Notes: generated from the letters alone by a model not told the origin. A stretch of DNA of 64,000 nt from Methylosinus sp. H3A (GCF_015709455.1 NZ_JADNQW010000005.1:3926001-3990000); one strand, 5' to 3'; positions 27,601-36,566 are shown, counted from the first letter of the stretch. Made by a program: numbers and translations.

Positions 27601-27945
27601 CAGGTTCTGATCAATCTGATGCGGAACGCCATCGATGCGATGAGCGCCTCGGACAAGCGCGAGCTGATGGTGTCGACGTCCTCGGCCGAGGCGGACATGA
27701 TCCAGATCGATGTCGCCGATTCCGGTCCCGGCGTGCCGGAAAAGGTCGAAGCCAAGCTGTTCGAGCCCTTCGTCACGACGAAGACACGCGGCATAGGCGT
27801 CGGATTGTCGATATCGCGCTCGATCGTCGAAGCGCATTACGGAAAGATATGGACCCGACCCAATCCGGACGGCGGAGCGATCTTCAGCTTCACATTGCCT
27901 CTCGCGAAGGCGGATCTCGAGTCGATGAACGACGCTCCAGGCTGA
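24670..27945 (+). CDS. CheB-CheR-PAS-histidine kinase fusion
   Basis: 1091 residues. CheB-type methylesterase (about 7-190) with GASAGG around Ser15, the active-site His in VIMHLAPDR, and SGSGSDG. CheR methyltransferase (about 215-480) with GCSTGEEVYSLA. A long Glu-rich coiled coil (about 655-740: NEELISLNEETQSTNEELES). A PAS domain (about 740-860) and a histidine kinase core: phospho-acceptor His868 in GLAHEINQPLS, N box NLMRNAIDAM, G boxes DSGPGVP and GIGVGLSIS. There is no transmembrane segment or receiver domain. Such fusions are thought to be cytoplasmic signalling hubs rather than flagellar chemotaxis enzymes; no chemotaxis operon surrounds it. Confidence 0.93.
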   Translation: MNLDSSFPIVGVGASAGGIQALESLFRAMPADPGMSFVVIMHLAPDRKSLLTDILARHAKMSVEVARNGQQLEKDKIYVIPPAAILTIAAGRLRLIATDAAHHERSPIDIFFSALARDRGESAVGVVLSGSGSDGVLGIKAIKEHGGVTLAQATDESGPGFGGMPGSAIASGLVDFAVPIDTMATKLIEIMRDIAEPEDVASEAPMNEDDGVVLDARQAIYSMLRDHAGHDFSGYKTKTFMRRVRRRMQIQKCETITDYVERLRQLPGEATALFRDLLINVTSFFRDADAFCALEKSAVPRLFEGKGAADSVRVWVPGCSTGEEVYSLAIILREHMDGLRAAPRVTIFATDIDEAALTIARAARYPAALMDGVSDERRRRFFTAESGGYVLVKAVRDLCVFSPHSILRDPPFSHMDLVSCRNLLIYLGADAQRQVIPIFHYSLRAGGFLFLGMSESVGQFSELFTPLDKKHCLFEARDSGRRVRMPPFMASLHSIPFAAHAPDKTGSGSVSQLRRAVDARIAERFAPPHVVVTEDGEIVHFSARTGKYLESPPGAPDRQLFAMARKGLRLDLRAVLREAIEMRRTATRQNVKVETDESRTELVSLTAEPLPDRDGGQSLFLILFQGRESSTADVAQPLPGEREPTSDAARLESELFETRERLQATIEEYETSLEELKSANEELISLNEETQSTNEELESSKEELQSLNEEMRTVNHELESKIDDLDRANSDLRNVFASTRIATIFMDHNLVIRSFTPMASQIFNIIPSDAGRPLTDLAAKLDYPDLTADLRKVLESGASIERRVHKNDADAPYYLVRLTAYRSASQQIDGVVATFIDVTGSTRSEEQVQKLQANRLNSMKEMGTGLAHEINQPLSAAATYLHAAQRSLKLPSKQRPASIESILGSAVEQVLWAARVVDHLREFVSRDEPQKTYESVHKLIEEAYELTLPTARQSGVHATFHLNAKDDRALVDDVQVKQVLINLMRNAIDAMSASDKRELMVSTSSAEADMIQIDVADSGPGVPEKVEAKLFEPFVTTKTRGIGVGLSISRSIVEAHYGKIWTRPNPDGGAIFSFTLPLAKADLESMNDAPG

Positions 27946-27990
27946 AGCGCCGTTTCTCTGGCCGGCATATGCAATTGCGCGCCTATCCCG

Positions 27991-28833
27991 TCACTTGCGC
28001 ATATCGGCGAGATAGCGCCTCGATAGCGTCGGCAGATCGGCTCCGAACGCCGCCTCGAAGGCCGCAGGAAAAGCTTCGCCCGCCTCCAGGCGGCGCAAAA
28101 TATCGGTAAAGCGCGCGGCGTCCCGCGCCTTCAGCCAGGCCACGAACATAGCCGCCTGGCGAAACGCCAGCCTCTGACGATAGGCGAGATCATATTTGGA
28201 GAAATCGCCGATCTTCTCCTTCGAGAAGCCGATCGCGGAGAAATCCGCCCAGACGCCGTGCTCGGCCATGATCAGCGCGTGACCTTCGCGAATTTGGGCC
28301 CTGGCCTCCTCCTCGCTCATCTCCTCCGCGCCAGCGCCGCCCGAAACCATGACCGCCAGCCCTTCGACGAACCAGCTCGGTGGACGCGCCGCCCACATTC
28401 CGCGCCAGCCGAGCAAATGCGCATGCGAGAGCTCATGCGTCAGCACCGGCGCGAGGCGCGCGCGCTCGGCCCCGCACAATGTCGGAGAGAGCACGATGCG
28501 CTCCGACAGAGCGACCGCCGCAATGCCCGGATCGCCCATTCCATTGGCCTTGGCGTAATTGTCGTAGGAGGCGTAGACGCCGATGATCGGCGTGCGCGCG
28601 AAGGGTCGCCCATGCGCGTCTTCGACGCTGCGCATCGCCTCCGGCAGCATCCGGCCGACGACGAGGGCGCAGCCCTCAGCGGCCGGCTCGAAATGAACGG
28701 GGGAGTCGGCCGATAGCGCCGGCGACCATTTCGGATCGTGGAAAGAGGCGAGCGCGAAACGCCAGAGCCGCGTCGCGAGGCTGAACGAAACCGCGACGAC
28801 GACGAGCAGAGCGATAAAGGAATGGCGTTGCAT
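27991..28833 (-). CDS. Membrane-anchored metalloprotease-like protein
   Basis: About 280 residues from ATG 28833. The N-terminal anchor is FIALLVVVAVSFSLATRL. A zinc-protease motif THELSHAHLL (HExxH) lies near residue 138, and a downstream Glu in WFVEGLAVMV is the likely third ligand, as in the gluzincin/peptidase MA group. The active domain would face the periplasm. The frame extends 29 codons upstream to 28920, but that part is Arg-rich and does not look coding. The substrate is unknown. It is co-directional with the downstream-numbered YqeB-like gene, with about 100 bases between them. Confidence 0.72.
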   Translation of the reverse strand: MQRHSFIALLVVVAVSFSLATRLWRFALASFHDPKWSPALSADSPVHFEPAAEGCALVVGRMLPEAMRSVEDAHGRPFARTPIIGVYASYDNYAKANGMGDPGIAAVALSERIVLSPTLCGAERARLAPVLTHELSHAHLLGWRGMWAARPPSWFVEGLAVMVSGGAGAEEMSEEEARAQIREGHALIMAEHGVWADFSAIGFSKEKIGDFSKYDLAYRQRLAFRQAAMFVAWLKARDAARFTDILRRLEAGEAFPAAFEAAFGADLPTLSRRYLADMRK

Positions 28834-28935
28834 GAAAAGACTGGCCCCGGCGAGCCGCTCCTCGCGGCGCCCAGGCGAGCCATGCCGATCGGCGACGCTA
28901 TGGAATGTGCGCCAGCGCACATTCCGAGCGAGGCG

Positions 28936-29754
28936 TCAGCGCGAGCCGATCGAGACCGGGGTCCAGCCGCCCGCCTCCATCTCCACGGCGAAGGAAACGC
29001 CGCGGGCGATGAGCTTGTTGCGGTCGGCGACGCCGACGACGGGCGCGCGCTCGGAGGTCGCGATCTCGGCGATCGGCGCGCCGGGCAGCGCCAACTGCTC
29101 CGGCCGGGCCAGCCCGCTGATCCGCCCGGCGACGGGCGCGCGCACCGGCTCCTCGCCGAGAAAGCCCAAAATCTCCTCGGCCTCGACTCGATCGCCGATG
29201 GTTTTGCGCGCGGCGAGCTCGCCCTCGGCGACGGCGATCACATCCCAATAGTCGAGCGCGAGGCGATCGGCGCCGCGGCGGCTCGGCGGCGAATCGCCCG
29301 CGCGCAGCACCGCGCCCGGATCGAGCCCGTCCGTCGCGATCACCAGATCGCAATCCGTCCCGGCCACGAAGCCGGAGCCGACGCCGATCGTCAGCTCGGC
29401 CAAATTGGCAAGCGAGCGCGCCGGCCGCCCGTCATGGTCGGGCGCGGCGATGATGACGTCCCAGGGCCAGCGCTCGACGACCTCCTCGAGAGGCCGCAGC
29501 AGAAGCGGAAGAAATTGCCGGGTCTGCATGCCGCAGAGAAATTCGGTCGGCCGGTCGGCGCGGCGCGCCTCGACGCCGCCCAGAGTGGCGATCCCGTCGA
29601 ACCAGGCGTCCGCATAGCACATGCGCCGCCGCAGAGCGCGCGGCGGCCGCTCCTGATGGAGCACGGTCGCATAGCCTTCGCCGATCAGCCGCCTGGCCAC
29701 GGCCGAAGCCCTTTCTCCGACGCCGCAGACGAGAACGCATTGCTCTTTGTTCAT
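28936..29754 (-). CDS. YqeB/EF2563-like molybdenum hydroxylase maturation protein
   Basis: 272 residues with an N-terminal Rossmann-like motif (VLVCGVGERASAVARRL) and the family pattern ATLGGVEARRADRP, DVIIAAPDHDG, TIGVGSGFVAG, then a C-terminal beta domain (VRAPVAGRISGL). The family was first noted in selenium-dependent molybdenum hydroxylase gene sets, but members also occur outside them. Here no xanthine dehydrogenase-type or selenium gene is adjacent, so its target is unclear. The assignment rests on remembered family patterns. Confidence 0.62.
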   Translation of the reverse strand: MNKEQCVLVCGVGERASAVARRLIGEGYATVLHQERPPRALRRRMCYADAWFDGIATLGGVEARRADRPTEFLCGMQTRQFLPLLLRPLEEVVERWPWDVIIAAPDHDGRPARSLANLAELTIGVGSGFVAGTDCDLVIATDGLDPGAVLRAGDSPPSRRGADRLALDYWDVIAVAEGELAARKTIGDRVEAEEILGFLGEEPVRAPVAGRISGLARPEQLALPGAPIAEIATSERAPVVGVADRNKLIARGVSFAVEMEAGGWTPVSIGSR

Positions 29755-29942
29755 CGATCCTTCTCAGCCTCGATACGCGCGACGTCGATCGCTGTGTATC
29801 ATAATTACATATTGTGACGCAACTCGCCTGCTGCAGCGCAAACGCGAGCCCGCTCGCGGCCCCGCGCCTTCGAGCTCGAAAGGGGTGCGAGACGCGGACG
29901 CCTGCTGTATAGCAGAGCCTCCAGCGATCTTGCGCGCGCGAA

Positions 29943-30362
29943 ATGACCCATCCGCACCACCTCACCGTCCGCGTCTATTACGAGGACACGGATTTTTCCG
30001 GCCTCGTCTATCACGCCTCTTATCTGCGCTTCATGGAGCGCGGCCGCACCGAGCTGTTGCGCGATCTCGGCCTCGGCCAGCGCGACCTGCTCCAAGCGCA
30101 AGGCGGCCTGTTCTTCGTCGTGCGCGCCATGACGATCGACTTCCGAAAGCCAGCGCAGATGGACGATTCTCTCACTGTGGAGACGATCGTCCGCGAGGTG
30201 TCCGGCGCCTCCTTCGATCTCGACCAGCGCGTTTTGCGCGGCGACGAGCCTCTGGTTTCCGCTCGCGTGAAGATCGCCGCGGTGGAAGGCGGCCGGCCGC
30301 GCCGTCTGCCGGCCGAGGTGCGCGAGAAATTCGCCTCGGTCGCCCGGCCTCGCGACGCTTGA
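29943..30362 (+). CDS. ybgC: Tol-Pal-associated acyl-CoA thioesterase
   Basis: 139 residues of the hot-dog fold 4-hydroxybenzoyl-CoA thioesterase family. The catalytic Asp is in YYEDTDFSGLVYHASYL (about residues 13-29). The enzyme hydrolyses acyl-CoA or acyl-ACP in the cytoplasm and is encoded at the head of tol-pal clusters, where it may link phospholipid metabolism to envelope constriction. tolQ follows after 238 bases. The promoter region upstream (about 29790-29820) is AT-rich, between this gene and the divergent YqeB-like gene. Confidence 0.92.
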   Translation: MTHPHHLTVRVYYEDTDFSGLVYHASYLRFMERGRTELLRDLGLGQRDLLQAQGGLFFVVRAMTIDFRKPAQMDDSLTVETIVREVSGASFDLDQRVLRGDEPLVSARVKIAAVEGGRPRRLPAEVREKFASVARPRDA

Positions 30363-30600
30363 CCTTTACGGTCCCTTAAGCCTTCCGCTCATATTTCTGT
30401 TTGTGCGGCGCATCCAGGACAAAATCTCGGCGGATTCGCGCTTCATACCGCTCTGGCTCCGCAGCCTTCGGCTCGGCGCTGCGGAAGCGAGCGCGACCTG
30501 ATTTTTCTTGCCGCCGCCCGATCCCCGGGCAGAAGCCGACGATTCCGCCGCGATCGATCCAGTTTCGCCGCCGACCCCGCGACTTCCGAGGACGACTTTC

Positions 30601-31338
30601 ATGAATCCAGCCGAAATCGCCGCCCCGCTCTCCGGCGCCGCTACAGAAATCTCCATCTGGGGCATGTTCTGGGGCGCGCATATCGTCGTGAAGCTGGTGA
30701 TGGTCGGCCTGCTCCTCGCCTCGGTCTGGTGCTGGGCGATCATCGTCAACAAAGTGCTGCTGTTCTCGCGCACGCGCCGCGCCATGGATCGTTTCGAGGA
30801 AGTGTTCTGGTCCGGCTCCTCGCTCGAGGATCTCTACGCCAAGCTGCAGGAGCGTCCGGCAGCCGGAATGGGCAGCCTGTTCATCGCCGCCATGCGCGAG
30901 TGGAAGCGCTCGTTCCAGAACGCCGGCGCCTCCTTCATGGGCCTGCAGGCGCGTATCGACAAAGTGCTGGACGTCTCCATCGCCCGCGAGGTCGAGAAGC
31001 TCGAATCCAATCTCCTGGTGCTGGCGACGGTCGCTTCGGCCGGCCCCTTCGTCGGCCTGTTCGGCACGGTGTGGGGCATAATGACCTCCTTCCGCTCCAT
31101 CGCCGCCTCCAAGAACACCTCGCTCGCCGTGGTCGCGCCGGGCATAGCGGAAGCGCTGCTGGCCACCGCCATTGGCCTCTTCGCGGCCATTCCGGCGCTG
31201 GTCGCCTATAATAAGCTGCAGGGCGACGTCGCCCGCACCCAGGCGCGGCTCGAGAGCTTCGCCGACGAATTCTCCGCCATTCTGTCGCGCCAGATCGATC
31301 AGCACGCCGGCCAGTCCGGCCGCGATCGCGCGGCCTGA
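30601..31338 (+). CDS. tolQ: Tol-Pal proton channel subunit TolQ
   Basis: 245 residues of the MotA/TolQ/ExbB family. Three membrane segments are visible: about 25-45 (VVKLVMVGLLLASVWCWAII), about 140-160 (LVLATVASAGPFVGLFGTVWG) and about 178-200 (GIAEALLATAIGLFAAIPAL). With TolR it forms the proton channel that energises TolA in the inner membrane. ATG 30601 is chosen because of GAGGA upstream; the frame is open to 30508, but that stretch is Pro-rich and unlike TolQ. tolR starts 15 bases after the stop. Confidence 0.95.
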   Translation: MNPAEIAAPLSGAATEISIWGMFWGAHIVVKLVMVGLLLASVWCWAIIVNKVLLFSRTRRAMDRFEEVFWSGSSLEDLYAKLQERPAAGMGSLFIAAMREWKRSFQNAGASFMGLQARIDKVLDVSIAREVEKLESNLLVLATVASAGPFVGLFGTVWGIMTSFRSIAASKNTSLAVVAPGIAEALLATAIGLFAAIPALVAYNKLQGDVARTQARLESFADEFSAILSRQIDQHAGQSGRDRAA

Positions 31339-31353
31339 GCGGGAGAAGCGCAG

Positions 31354-31803
31354 ATGGGAGCGTCGATCGCCGCTGGACGCAAGGGCTCGGGCCGCCGCCG
31401 ACGCGGAACGCCGCGCTATGGCGCCATGGCCGAGATCAATATGACGCCCTTCATCGACGTGATGCTGGTGCTGCTCATCATCTTCATGGTGGCGGCGCCT
31501 TTGCTAGCCACTGGCGTCGCTGTCGATCTGCCGCAGACCAAGGCCGGCCCGCTCAATATCGATCAGAAGCCGCTGTCCATCGCCGTGGACGACAAGGGGC
31601 AGATCTTTCTGATGGATCAGCCGATCGAGATCGGCCAGCTGCTCGACCGTCTGAAGGAGACCGCCAAAGCGGGCTTCGACGAGCGCATCTATATGCGCGC
31701 CTCCAAGACGGTGAATTACGGCCGCGTCGCCGAGATCATGTCGCTGGTGACGTCGGCCGGCTACAAGAAGGTCGCGCTGGTGACCGAAGTGGACAAGAAG
31801 TGA
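31354..31803 (+). CDS. tolR: Tol-Pal proton channel subunit TolR
   Basis: 149 residues of the ExbD/TolR family. A basic N-terminus is followed by EINMTPFIDVMLVLLIIFMV, whose Asp in the membrane helix (about residue 36) is the proton-carrying residue. The periplasmic domain ends VALVTEVDKK. It partners TolQ. GGGAGAAG precedes the ATG, and tolA starts 9 bases after the stop, so translation is tightly linked along the operon. Confidence 0.95.
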   Translation: MGASIAAGRKGSGRRRRGTPRYGAMAEINMTPFIDVMLVLLIIFMVAAPLLATGVAVDLPQTKAGPLNIDQKPLSIAVDDKGQIFLMDQPIEIGQLLDRLKETAKAGFDERIYMRASKTVNYGRVAEIMSLVTSAGYKKVALVTEVDKK

Positions 31804-31812
31804 GGGAGCGGC

Positions 31813-33054
31813 TTGAAGCCCTCGCGTTCCCAACCCGGCCTCATCGTCTCGGCGGCCGCCCATGCCGGGCTACTGCTGGCGACGCTCATCGCCTTTTCGG
31901 ACACGAAGAAATTCGATGACGCGCAGGAGACCGTGCCTGTCGATATCGTCACGGATGCGCAGATCAATCAGGTGATGAAGGGCGAGAAGACCGCCAAGGA
32001 GATCAAGCCCGTCCAACGCGCCGACAAGATCGCCGAGCAGCATGAGACCAAGCCGCTGCCGCCGCTCGCCGAGGCCAAGAAGGATGTCGCCGCCCCGCCC
32101 CCGCCGATGAAGCCGCGGCTAGAGGAGCCGGAGGACAAGCCCGAGGCCCCGCCCCCGCCCAAACGCGTCGCCGCTCTGCCGCCGACCCCGGAGCCCCCCC
32201 TCCGCCCGACGCCACCCAAAGCCGAGCCCGCCAAAGCCGAGCCGCAGCCGGCCAAGGCGGAGCCTCCCAAGCCCGAGCCGCCGAAACCCGAGCGCGCCAA
32301 GCCCGCGCCGACGCCGCCCGAGCGCGAGGAGCCGGAAGAGGCCGAAGTGGTGAAGCCAAAGCCCCCCGTGCGTCCGAAGCCCGAGAAGGAGGCGAAGGAG
32401 ACGCCGCAGCCTCCCGAGAAGCCGAAGCCCAAGGAAGAGGCCAAAAAGGAAGCGGCGAAGCCGAAGGAGCCCGCCAAGCAATTGAAGGTCGATGAGGTGG
32501 CCAAGCTCCTGGAGAAGAAGAAAGCCGCCGAAAAGGGCGCGCCGAGCGAATCCGACGAGAAGAAGAAGTCCGACAAGCCGCCGGCCAAGCCGAAATCCGG
32601 CGACGAATCCGCGCCCAAGTCGAAATTCGACGCCGCCAATATCGCCAATCTCTTGAGCCACGAGGCCCCGCAGCGGCGCGCCGCGACCGGCGCCGATCTG
32701 ACCAAGACCGCCTCGCTCGGCGCGCCGACGGCGAACGCGCCGCGCATGTCGCCGACGCTGCAAGCGCAGATCGACGCTTATACGGTCGATCACTATCGCC
32801 GTTGCTGGCAGGCCGCGCTGTCGATCAACGCACACAGCTATGTGCCGCGCGTCGAATTCCGCCTGACGCGCGAAGGAGCGCTCGAGGGTGCGCCGCGCCT
32901 GCTCAACCCCTCCTCCGATCCCGTCGAGCACAGCCGCGGCGAGCAGGCGCTCGCCGCCGTGCGGCGCTGCAGCCCCATGCCGATTCCGGCGGCCTTCGCG
33001 CCCCATTACGATTATTGGCGCGTCACGGAATTGGATATGAGGGAAGATATGTAG
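31813..33054 (+). CDS. tolA: Periplasm-spanning protein TolA
   Basis: 413 residues from a TTG start at 31813 with GAGGGA before it. An N-terminal membrane anchor ([19 protein letters not shown]), a very long Pro/Lys/Glu/Ala-rich stalk (about 60-280) and a C-terminal globular domain (about 310-413) with [18 protein letters not shown] and [10 protein letters not shown]. TolA links the TolQR motor to Pal and TolB at the outer membrane. The proline-rich stalk is usual in alphaproteobacteria, where enterobacterial TolA has an alanine-rich helix. Confidence 0.9.
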   Translation: MKPSRSQPGLIVSAAAHAGLLLATLIAFSDTKKFDDAQETVPVDIVTDAQINQVMKGEKTAKEIKPVQRADKIAEQHETKPLPPLAEAKKDVAAPPPPMKPRLEEPEDKPEAPPPPKRVAALPPTPEPPLRPTPPKAEPAKAEPQPAKAEPPKPEPPKPERAKPAPTPPEREEPEEAEVVKPKPPVRPKPEKEAKETPQPPEKPKPKEEAKKEAAKPKEPAKQLKVDEVAKLLEKKKAAEKGAPSESDEKKKSDKPPAKPKSGDESAPKSKFDAANIANLLSHEAPQRRAATGADLTKTASLGAPTANAPRMSPTLQAQIDAYTVDHYRRCWQAALSINAHSYVPRVEFRLTREGALEGAPRLLNPSSDPVEHSRGEQALAAVRRCSPMPIPAAFAPHYDYWRVTELDMREDM

Positions 33055-33107
33055 CGGCGTCTCGCTCTTCGCCTCCGAAATTCGAAAACGCCCAGGATCC
33101 CTGTCTC

Positions 33108-34421
33108 ATGACGATCGACATCACCCGCCGCACGGCCGCCCATCTTCTCGCCGGCGCAGCCTTCTCGCCGCTCCTCTCCGCGCCCGCGCGCGCGGCGCGC
33201 GTGCTCGATCTGCGCGCGGGCGGCGGCTTTCAGCCGGTCTCCGTGGCGGTGACGAATTTCTCCGGCGACGAGGCGGCGCGCATAGTGACCAGCGTCATCG
33301 TCAATAACTTCAAGCGCTCCGTCTTCCTGCGCCCGATCGAGCCCGGCGGCTTCCCCGAGCCCGCCGGCTCCGAGGCCGCGCCCAATCTCGATCTCTTCCG
33401 CACCGTCAACGCGCAATATGTGGTGACCGGCCGCTCGCAGCGCGGCCCGGACGGGCGGCTCAAGACCGAGTTCCGCCTCTTCGACGTGACGACGGGCGAG
33501 CAGGCCGCCGGCCAGCAATATGTGACCGATTCCGCCAATATGCGCCGCGTCGCCCATCTCGTCTCGGACGCGGTGTTCACGCGCATCACCGGCGAGAAAG
33601 GTTTCTTCGACACACGCGTCGTCTTCGTGGACGAGAGCGGGTCCAAGGAGCATCGCCGCAAGCGACTCGCGATAATGGATCAGGACGGCGCCAATGTGCG
33701 CTTTCTGACCCGCGGCGACGAGCTCGTCGTCACGCCGCGTTTCTCGCCCTCCTCGCAGGACGTCACCTATATGTCCTTCGGCTCCGCCGATCCCAAAGTG
33801 CTGCTGCTGAACATAGAAAGCGGCCAGCGCGAGGTGGTCGGCAATTTTCCGGGCATGACCTTTTCGCCGCGCTTCTCGCCGGACGGGCAGAAGATCGTCA
33901 TGTCGCTCTCGCAGGGCGCGGCGACCAATCTCTACGCCATGGATATACGCTCCCGCACGACGACCAGGCTCACCGACACCAACGCCATCGACACCTCGCC
34001 CTCCTATTCGCCGAGCGGCGGCGAGATCGTCTTCGAATCGGATCGCGGCGGCTCGCAGCAGATCTATGTAATGGGTGCGAGCGGCGGCGGCGCGCGGCGC
34101 ATCTCCTTCGGCCAGGGTCGTTATTCGACGCCGGTCTGGTCGCCCAAGGGCGATTACATCGCCTTCACCAAGCAATCGAGCGGCTCCTTCGGCATAGGCG
34201 TGATGAAGCCGGACGGCTCCGGCGAGCGCATCCTCACCGAGGGCTTTCACAACGAGGGCCCGACCTGGGCGCCCAACGGGCTGTTCCTGATGTTCTTCCG
34301 CGATCCGGGCGGCGGATCGGGCGCGAAGATTTTCATGGTCGATATTTTCGGCCGCTCGGAATTCCCCGTGCCGACGCCGTCTTACGCGTCCGATCCGTCC
34401 TGGGGGCCGTTGCAGGATTAG
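33108..34421 (+). CDS. tolB: Tol-Pal periplasmic beta-propeller TolB
   Basis: 437 residues. An N-terminal signal peptide with a twin-arginine-like [24 protein letters not shown], an N-terminal alpha/beta domain (about 30-170) and a six-bladed propeller with repeated WD40-like SPDG or SPSG motifs ([32 protein letters not shown]). TolB interacts with Pal and TolA during outer membrane constriction. ATG 33108 is preferred; the frame is open upstream only in sequence overlapping tolA. pal, which normally follows, is absent. Confidence 0.95.
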   Translation: MTIDITRRTAAHLLAGAAFSPLLSAPARAARVLDLRAGGGFQPVSVAVTNFSGDEAARIVTSVIVNNFKRSVFLRPIEPGGFPEPAGSEAAPNLDLFRTVNAQYVVTGRSQRGPDGRLKTEFRLFDVTTGEQAAGQQYVTDSANMRRVAHLVSDAVFTRITGEKGFFDTRVVFVDESGSKEHRRKRLAIMDQDGANVRFLTRGDELVVTPRFSPSSQDVTYMSFGSADPKVLLLNIESGQREVVGNFPGMTFSPRFSPDGQKIVMSLSQGAATNLYAMDIRSRTTTRLTDTNAIDTSPSYSPSGGEIVFESDRGGSQQIYVMGASGGGARRISFGQGRYSTPVWSPKGDYIAFTKQSSGSFGIGVMKPDGSGERILTEGFHNEGPTWAPNGLFLMFFRDPGGGSGAKIFMVDIFGRSEFPVPTPSYASDPSWGPLQD

Positions 34422-34566
34422 CCCCCCTTTCCAACCCTCCCCCGCTGCGCCGGACAGGGAGCGGATTCCGCCGTTCGCAAAAGTCTGCGCAATGCTTGCC
34501 GCCTTCCCCCTCCCGCGCGGCGAGCTATCGAATGCACGCATCCTCCTCGCCCCCGCGACGTCTTGG

Positions 34567-34730
34567 CCGGGCTTGTCCCGGCCATCCACGCCGACACGCC
34601 GAGGCGTCTTGAGAAGTTTGACGTAGCTCCGAAGCTCCGGCGGAGCCCGGCATGGGACGAAATCCGTCGATAGCGGGCGCTTTCCTTTGGTTTCTCAGCT
34701 GCTCGGCGTGGATGGCCGGGACAAGCCCGG
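34567..34730. repeat. 27-bp perfect inverted repeat pair
   Basis: Arms at 34567-34593 and 34704-34730 are exact reverse complements, and each contains the nested palindrome CCGGGCTTGTCCCGG. Between tolB and the convergent pxpC gene they could fold into one long hairpin and act as a transcription barrier. The sequence type resembles dispersed intergenic repeats of Rhizobiales genomes. The remainder of 34422-34805 has no gene. Confidence 0.8.
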
Positions 34731-34805
34731 TCAGGACGGCCGCAGCGTCTCGCGAAGGGTGAATCCGATAGCCTGCAGCAGGGGAGATTAGGGGAGGAGC
34801 GTGTC

Positions 34806-35837
34806 CTACTCTTTCTCCAAAGGCCGATACGCATCGGTGACGCCGCCGATCAAATTGGCGGACAGCAGCAATTCCGTCGAAATCTCCCCGCCCACGGCAC
34901 GCAACCGCACCCCGGCGGCGATCGCCTCGCTCAGCGCGCGCCGGGCCGCGACGGCCTCCTCGATCGAGACGGCGACGAAAGCGAAATCTTCACCCGGCCG
35001 TCTCTGCGCGAGGCGGCCGATATCGGCGCCGATGACATTGGCGATCTTCGGATAGCCGCCGGTCGGCTGGCGATCGGCCATCAGCACGAGCGGCGAACCA
35101 TCGCCCGGAACCTGTATCGCGCCGAGCGCGACGCCGTCCGAGACGATGTCATGGCCCTTCGCATGAAGAAGGCGCGGGCCTTCGAGCCAATAGGCCATGC
35201 GGTCGCTGCGCGGCGAGACCCGCCAGCGCGCCGACAGAAACTCGCCGATCGCCTCTCGCGTGAAATAATCGGCCTGCGGGCCGAGCAGCGCGCGGATCGG
35301 CTCGCCCCCGGCGGCGAGCCACTGCGCCTCGAGCGCCAGCAATTCCCGCGGCGGCGAGGCGAGATCGGCGAGCGGCAGAACATCGCCGGCCCGCAATCCG
35401 CGTCCCTCGAGCCCACCCATCGACGAACGTGTATGAGTGGCGAGCGAGCCGAGCGCCGCCGGCAGGTCGATGCGTCCCACGACGGCGACATAGCACCAGG
35501 CGCCGCCCCTCCCCGCGCGAATGGAGAGACGCGCGCCCGGCTCCAGCGATAGAGCGCAAGCGGAGGGAAGAGCCACGCCGTCGACGCGAATATCGAACGC
35601 GCCGCCTGCGATGGCGAGGCCTATGGTCTCGCCTTCCGCCGTCAGCTCCAAGCCGCCGAGCGAGACCTCGATCGCCGCAGCGCCCGGCGCGGCTCCCGCC
35701 GCGAGATTGGCGGCGGCGAAGGCGCTCTCATCCATAGGACCGGCCGGCGTGACGCCGAAGCGCAGGCTGCCGCGGCGCCCCGCATCCTGCAGCGTGACGC
35801 CCGGCCCCGCCGTGCCGATGACGAGACGCGCGCTCAT
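34806..35837 (-). CDS. pxpC: 5-oxoprolinase subunit C (KipA family)
   Basis: 343 residues of the biotin-dependent carboxyltransferase-like KipA/allophanate hydrolase subunit 2 family. The N-terminal pattern is VTLQDAGRRGSLRFGVTPAGPMDESAF, later RVSPRSDRMAYWLEG and DGSPLVLMADRQPTGGYPKI. With PxpA and PxpB it makes the ATP-dependent enzyme that opens 5-oxoproline to glutamate. It overlaps pxpB by 4 bases (ATGA) and is last in the operon. Confidence 0.9.
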   Translation of the reverse strand: MSARLVIGTAGPGVTLQDAGRRGSLRFGVTPAGPMDESAFAAANLAAGAAPGAAAIEVSLGGLELTAEGETIGLAIAGGAFDIRVDGVALPSACALSLEPGARLSIRAGRGGAWCYVAVVGRIDLPAALGSLATHTRSSMGGLEGRGLRAGDVLPLADLASPPRELLALEAQWLAAGGEPIRALLGPQADYFTREAIGEFLSARWRVSPRSDRMAYWLEGPRLLHAKGHDIVSDGVALGAIQVPGDGSPLVLMADRQPTGGYPKIANVIGADIGRLAQRRPGEDFAFVAVSIEEAVAARRALSEAIAAGVRLRAVGGEISTELLLSANLIGGVTDAYRPLEKE

Positions 35838-36562
35838 GACGCCGTCTCGCGCCGCGCGACAATTTCACCGCGCGCGCTCCTCTCCTCGAGCGCGCGAAAC
35901 GTCGCCTCGTCGATCGGCTCGAAACGCAGCGCGTCGCCGACCTGGACGAAAAAGGACGGATCGCGCTCCACTGCGAAAAGCCGCTCGGGCGTGCGGCCGA
36001 GGACATACCAGCCGGTCGGCATAGGATCGGCGCCGATGAGCGAGAGGCCGCCGCCGATGAGCACAGCGCCCCGCGGCGTCGGCCCGCGCGGCGCGGCGCG
36101 GCGCGGAACCGCGAGCGCCGACGGCAGGCCGCCGAGATAGCACCAGCCCGGCGCGAAGCCATACATATAAGCGCGATATTCTGCGCCCGAGTGAAGCTCC
36201 GCGACGCGCTCGGGCGCGAGCGACAGCGCCGCGCCCGCCGCTGCGAGATCCTCGCCATGAGGCGGCTCGTAGCAGCAGGGGATGATCCAGCGGACGCTCG
36301 GCGCAGCGCTCTCCTGCATGGCGCTCTCCTGCGCCTCGACATGGGCGACGAGCGCGGCGCGCTCCAGCGCCAGAGGATCGTAATGAATCATCAGCGAGCG
36401 ATAGGTCGGAACCGTCTCGATGATTCCCGCGAGCGGCGCGGCGCGCAGCGCTGCGTCCAGAGCCAGCACTTCCGCGTTGATGGAAAGATCGACGCTGTCG
36501 CCGAATTCGATGACGAGCGCCGCCTCGCCGGCGTCGAGACAACGCGGCGCGGCGTAGCGCAT
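35834..36562 (-). CDS. pxpB: 5-oxoprolinase subunit B (KipI family)
   Basis: 242 residues. The allophanate hydrolase subunit 1/KipI domain is marked by ALVIEFGD at the N-terminus, VPTYRSLMIHYDP, and the family motif MYGFAPGWCYLGGLP at about 133-147, then TPRGAVLIGGG. It forms the 5-oxoprolinase complex with PxpA and PxpC; in Bacillus the homologue inhibits the KinA sporulation kinase, which is not relevant here. It begins 4 bases after pxpA ends and overlaps pxpC. Confidence 0.9.
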   Translation of the reverse strand: MRYAAPRCLDAGEAALVIEFGDSVDLSINAEVLALDAALRAAPLAGIIETVPTYRSLMIHYDPLALERAALVAHVEAQESAMQESAAPSVRWIIPCCYEPPHGEDLAAAGAALSLAPERVAELHSGAEYRAYMYGFAPGWCYLGGLPSALAVPRRAAPRGPTPRGAVLIGGGLSLIGADPMPTGWYVLGRTPERLFAVERDPSFFVQVGDALRFEPIDEATFRALEERSARGEIVARRETAS

Positions 36563-36566
36563 CGCC

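Noticed and set aside
32050..32640. Internal repeats in tolA as a duplicated or foreign segment
   Set aside because: The Pro/Lys/Glu-rich stalk is normal for alphaproteobacterial TolA.
33012..34589. Long minus-strand frame opposite tolB
   Set aside because: Arg/Gly/Ala-rich antisense shadow of a clear tolB gene in GC-rich DNA; no family resemblance.
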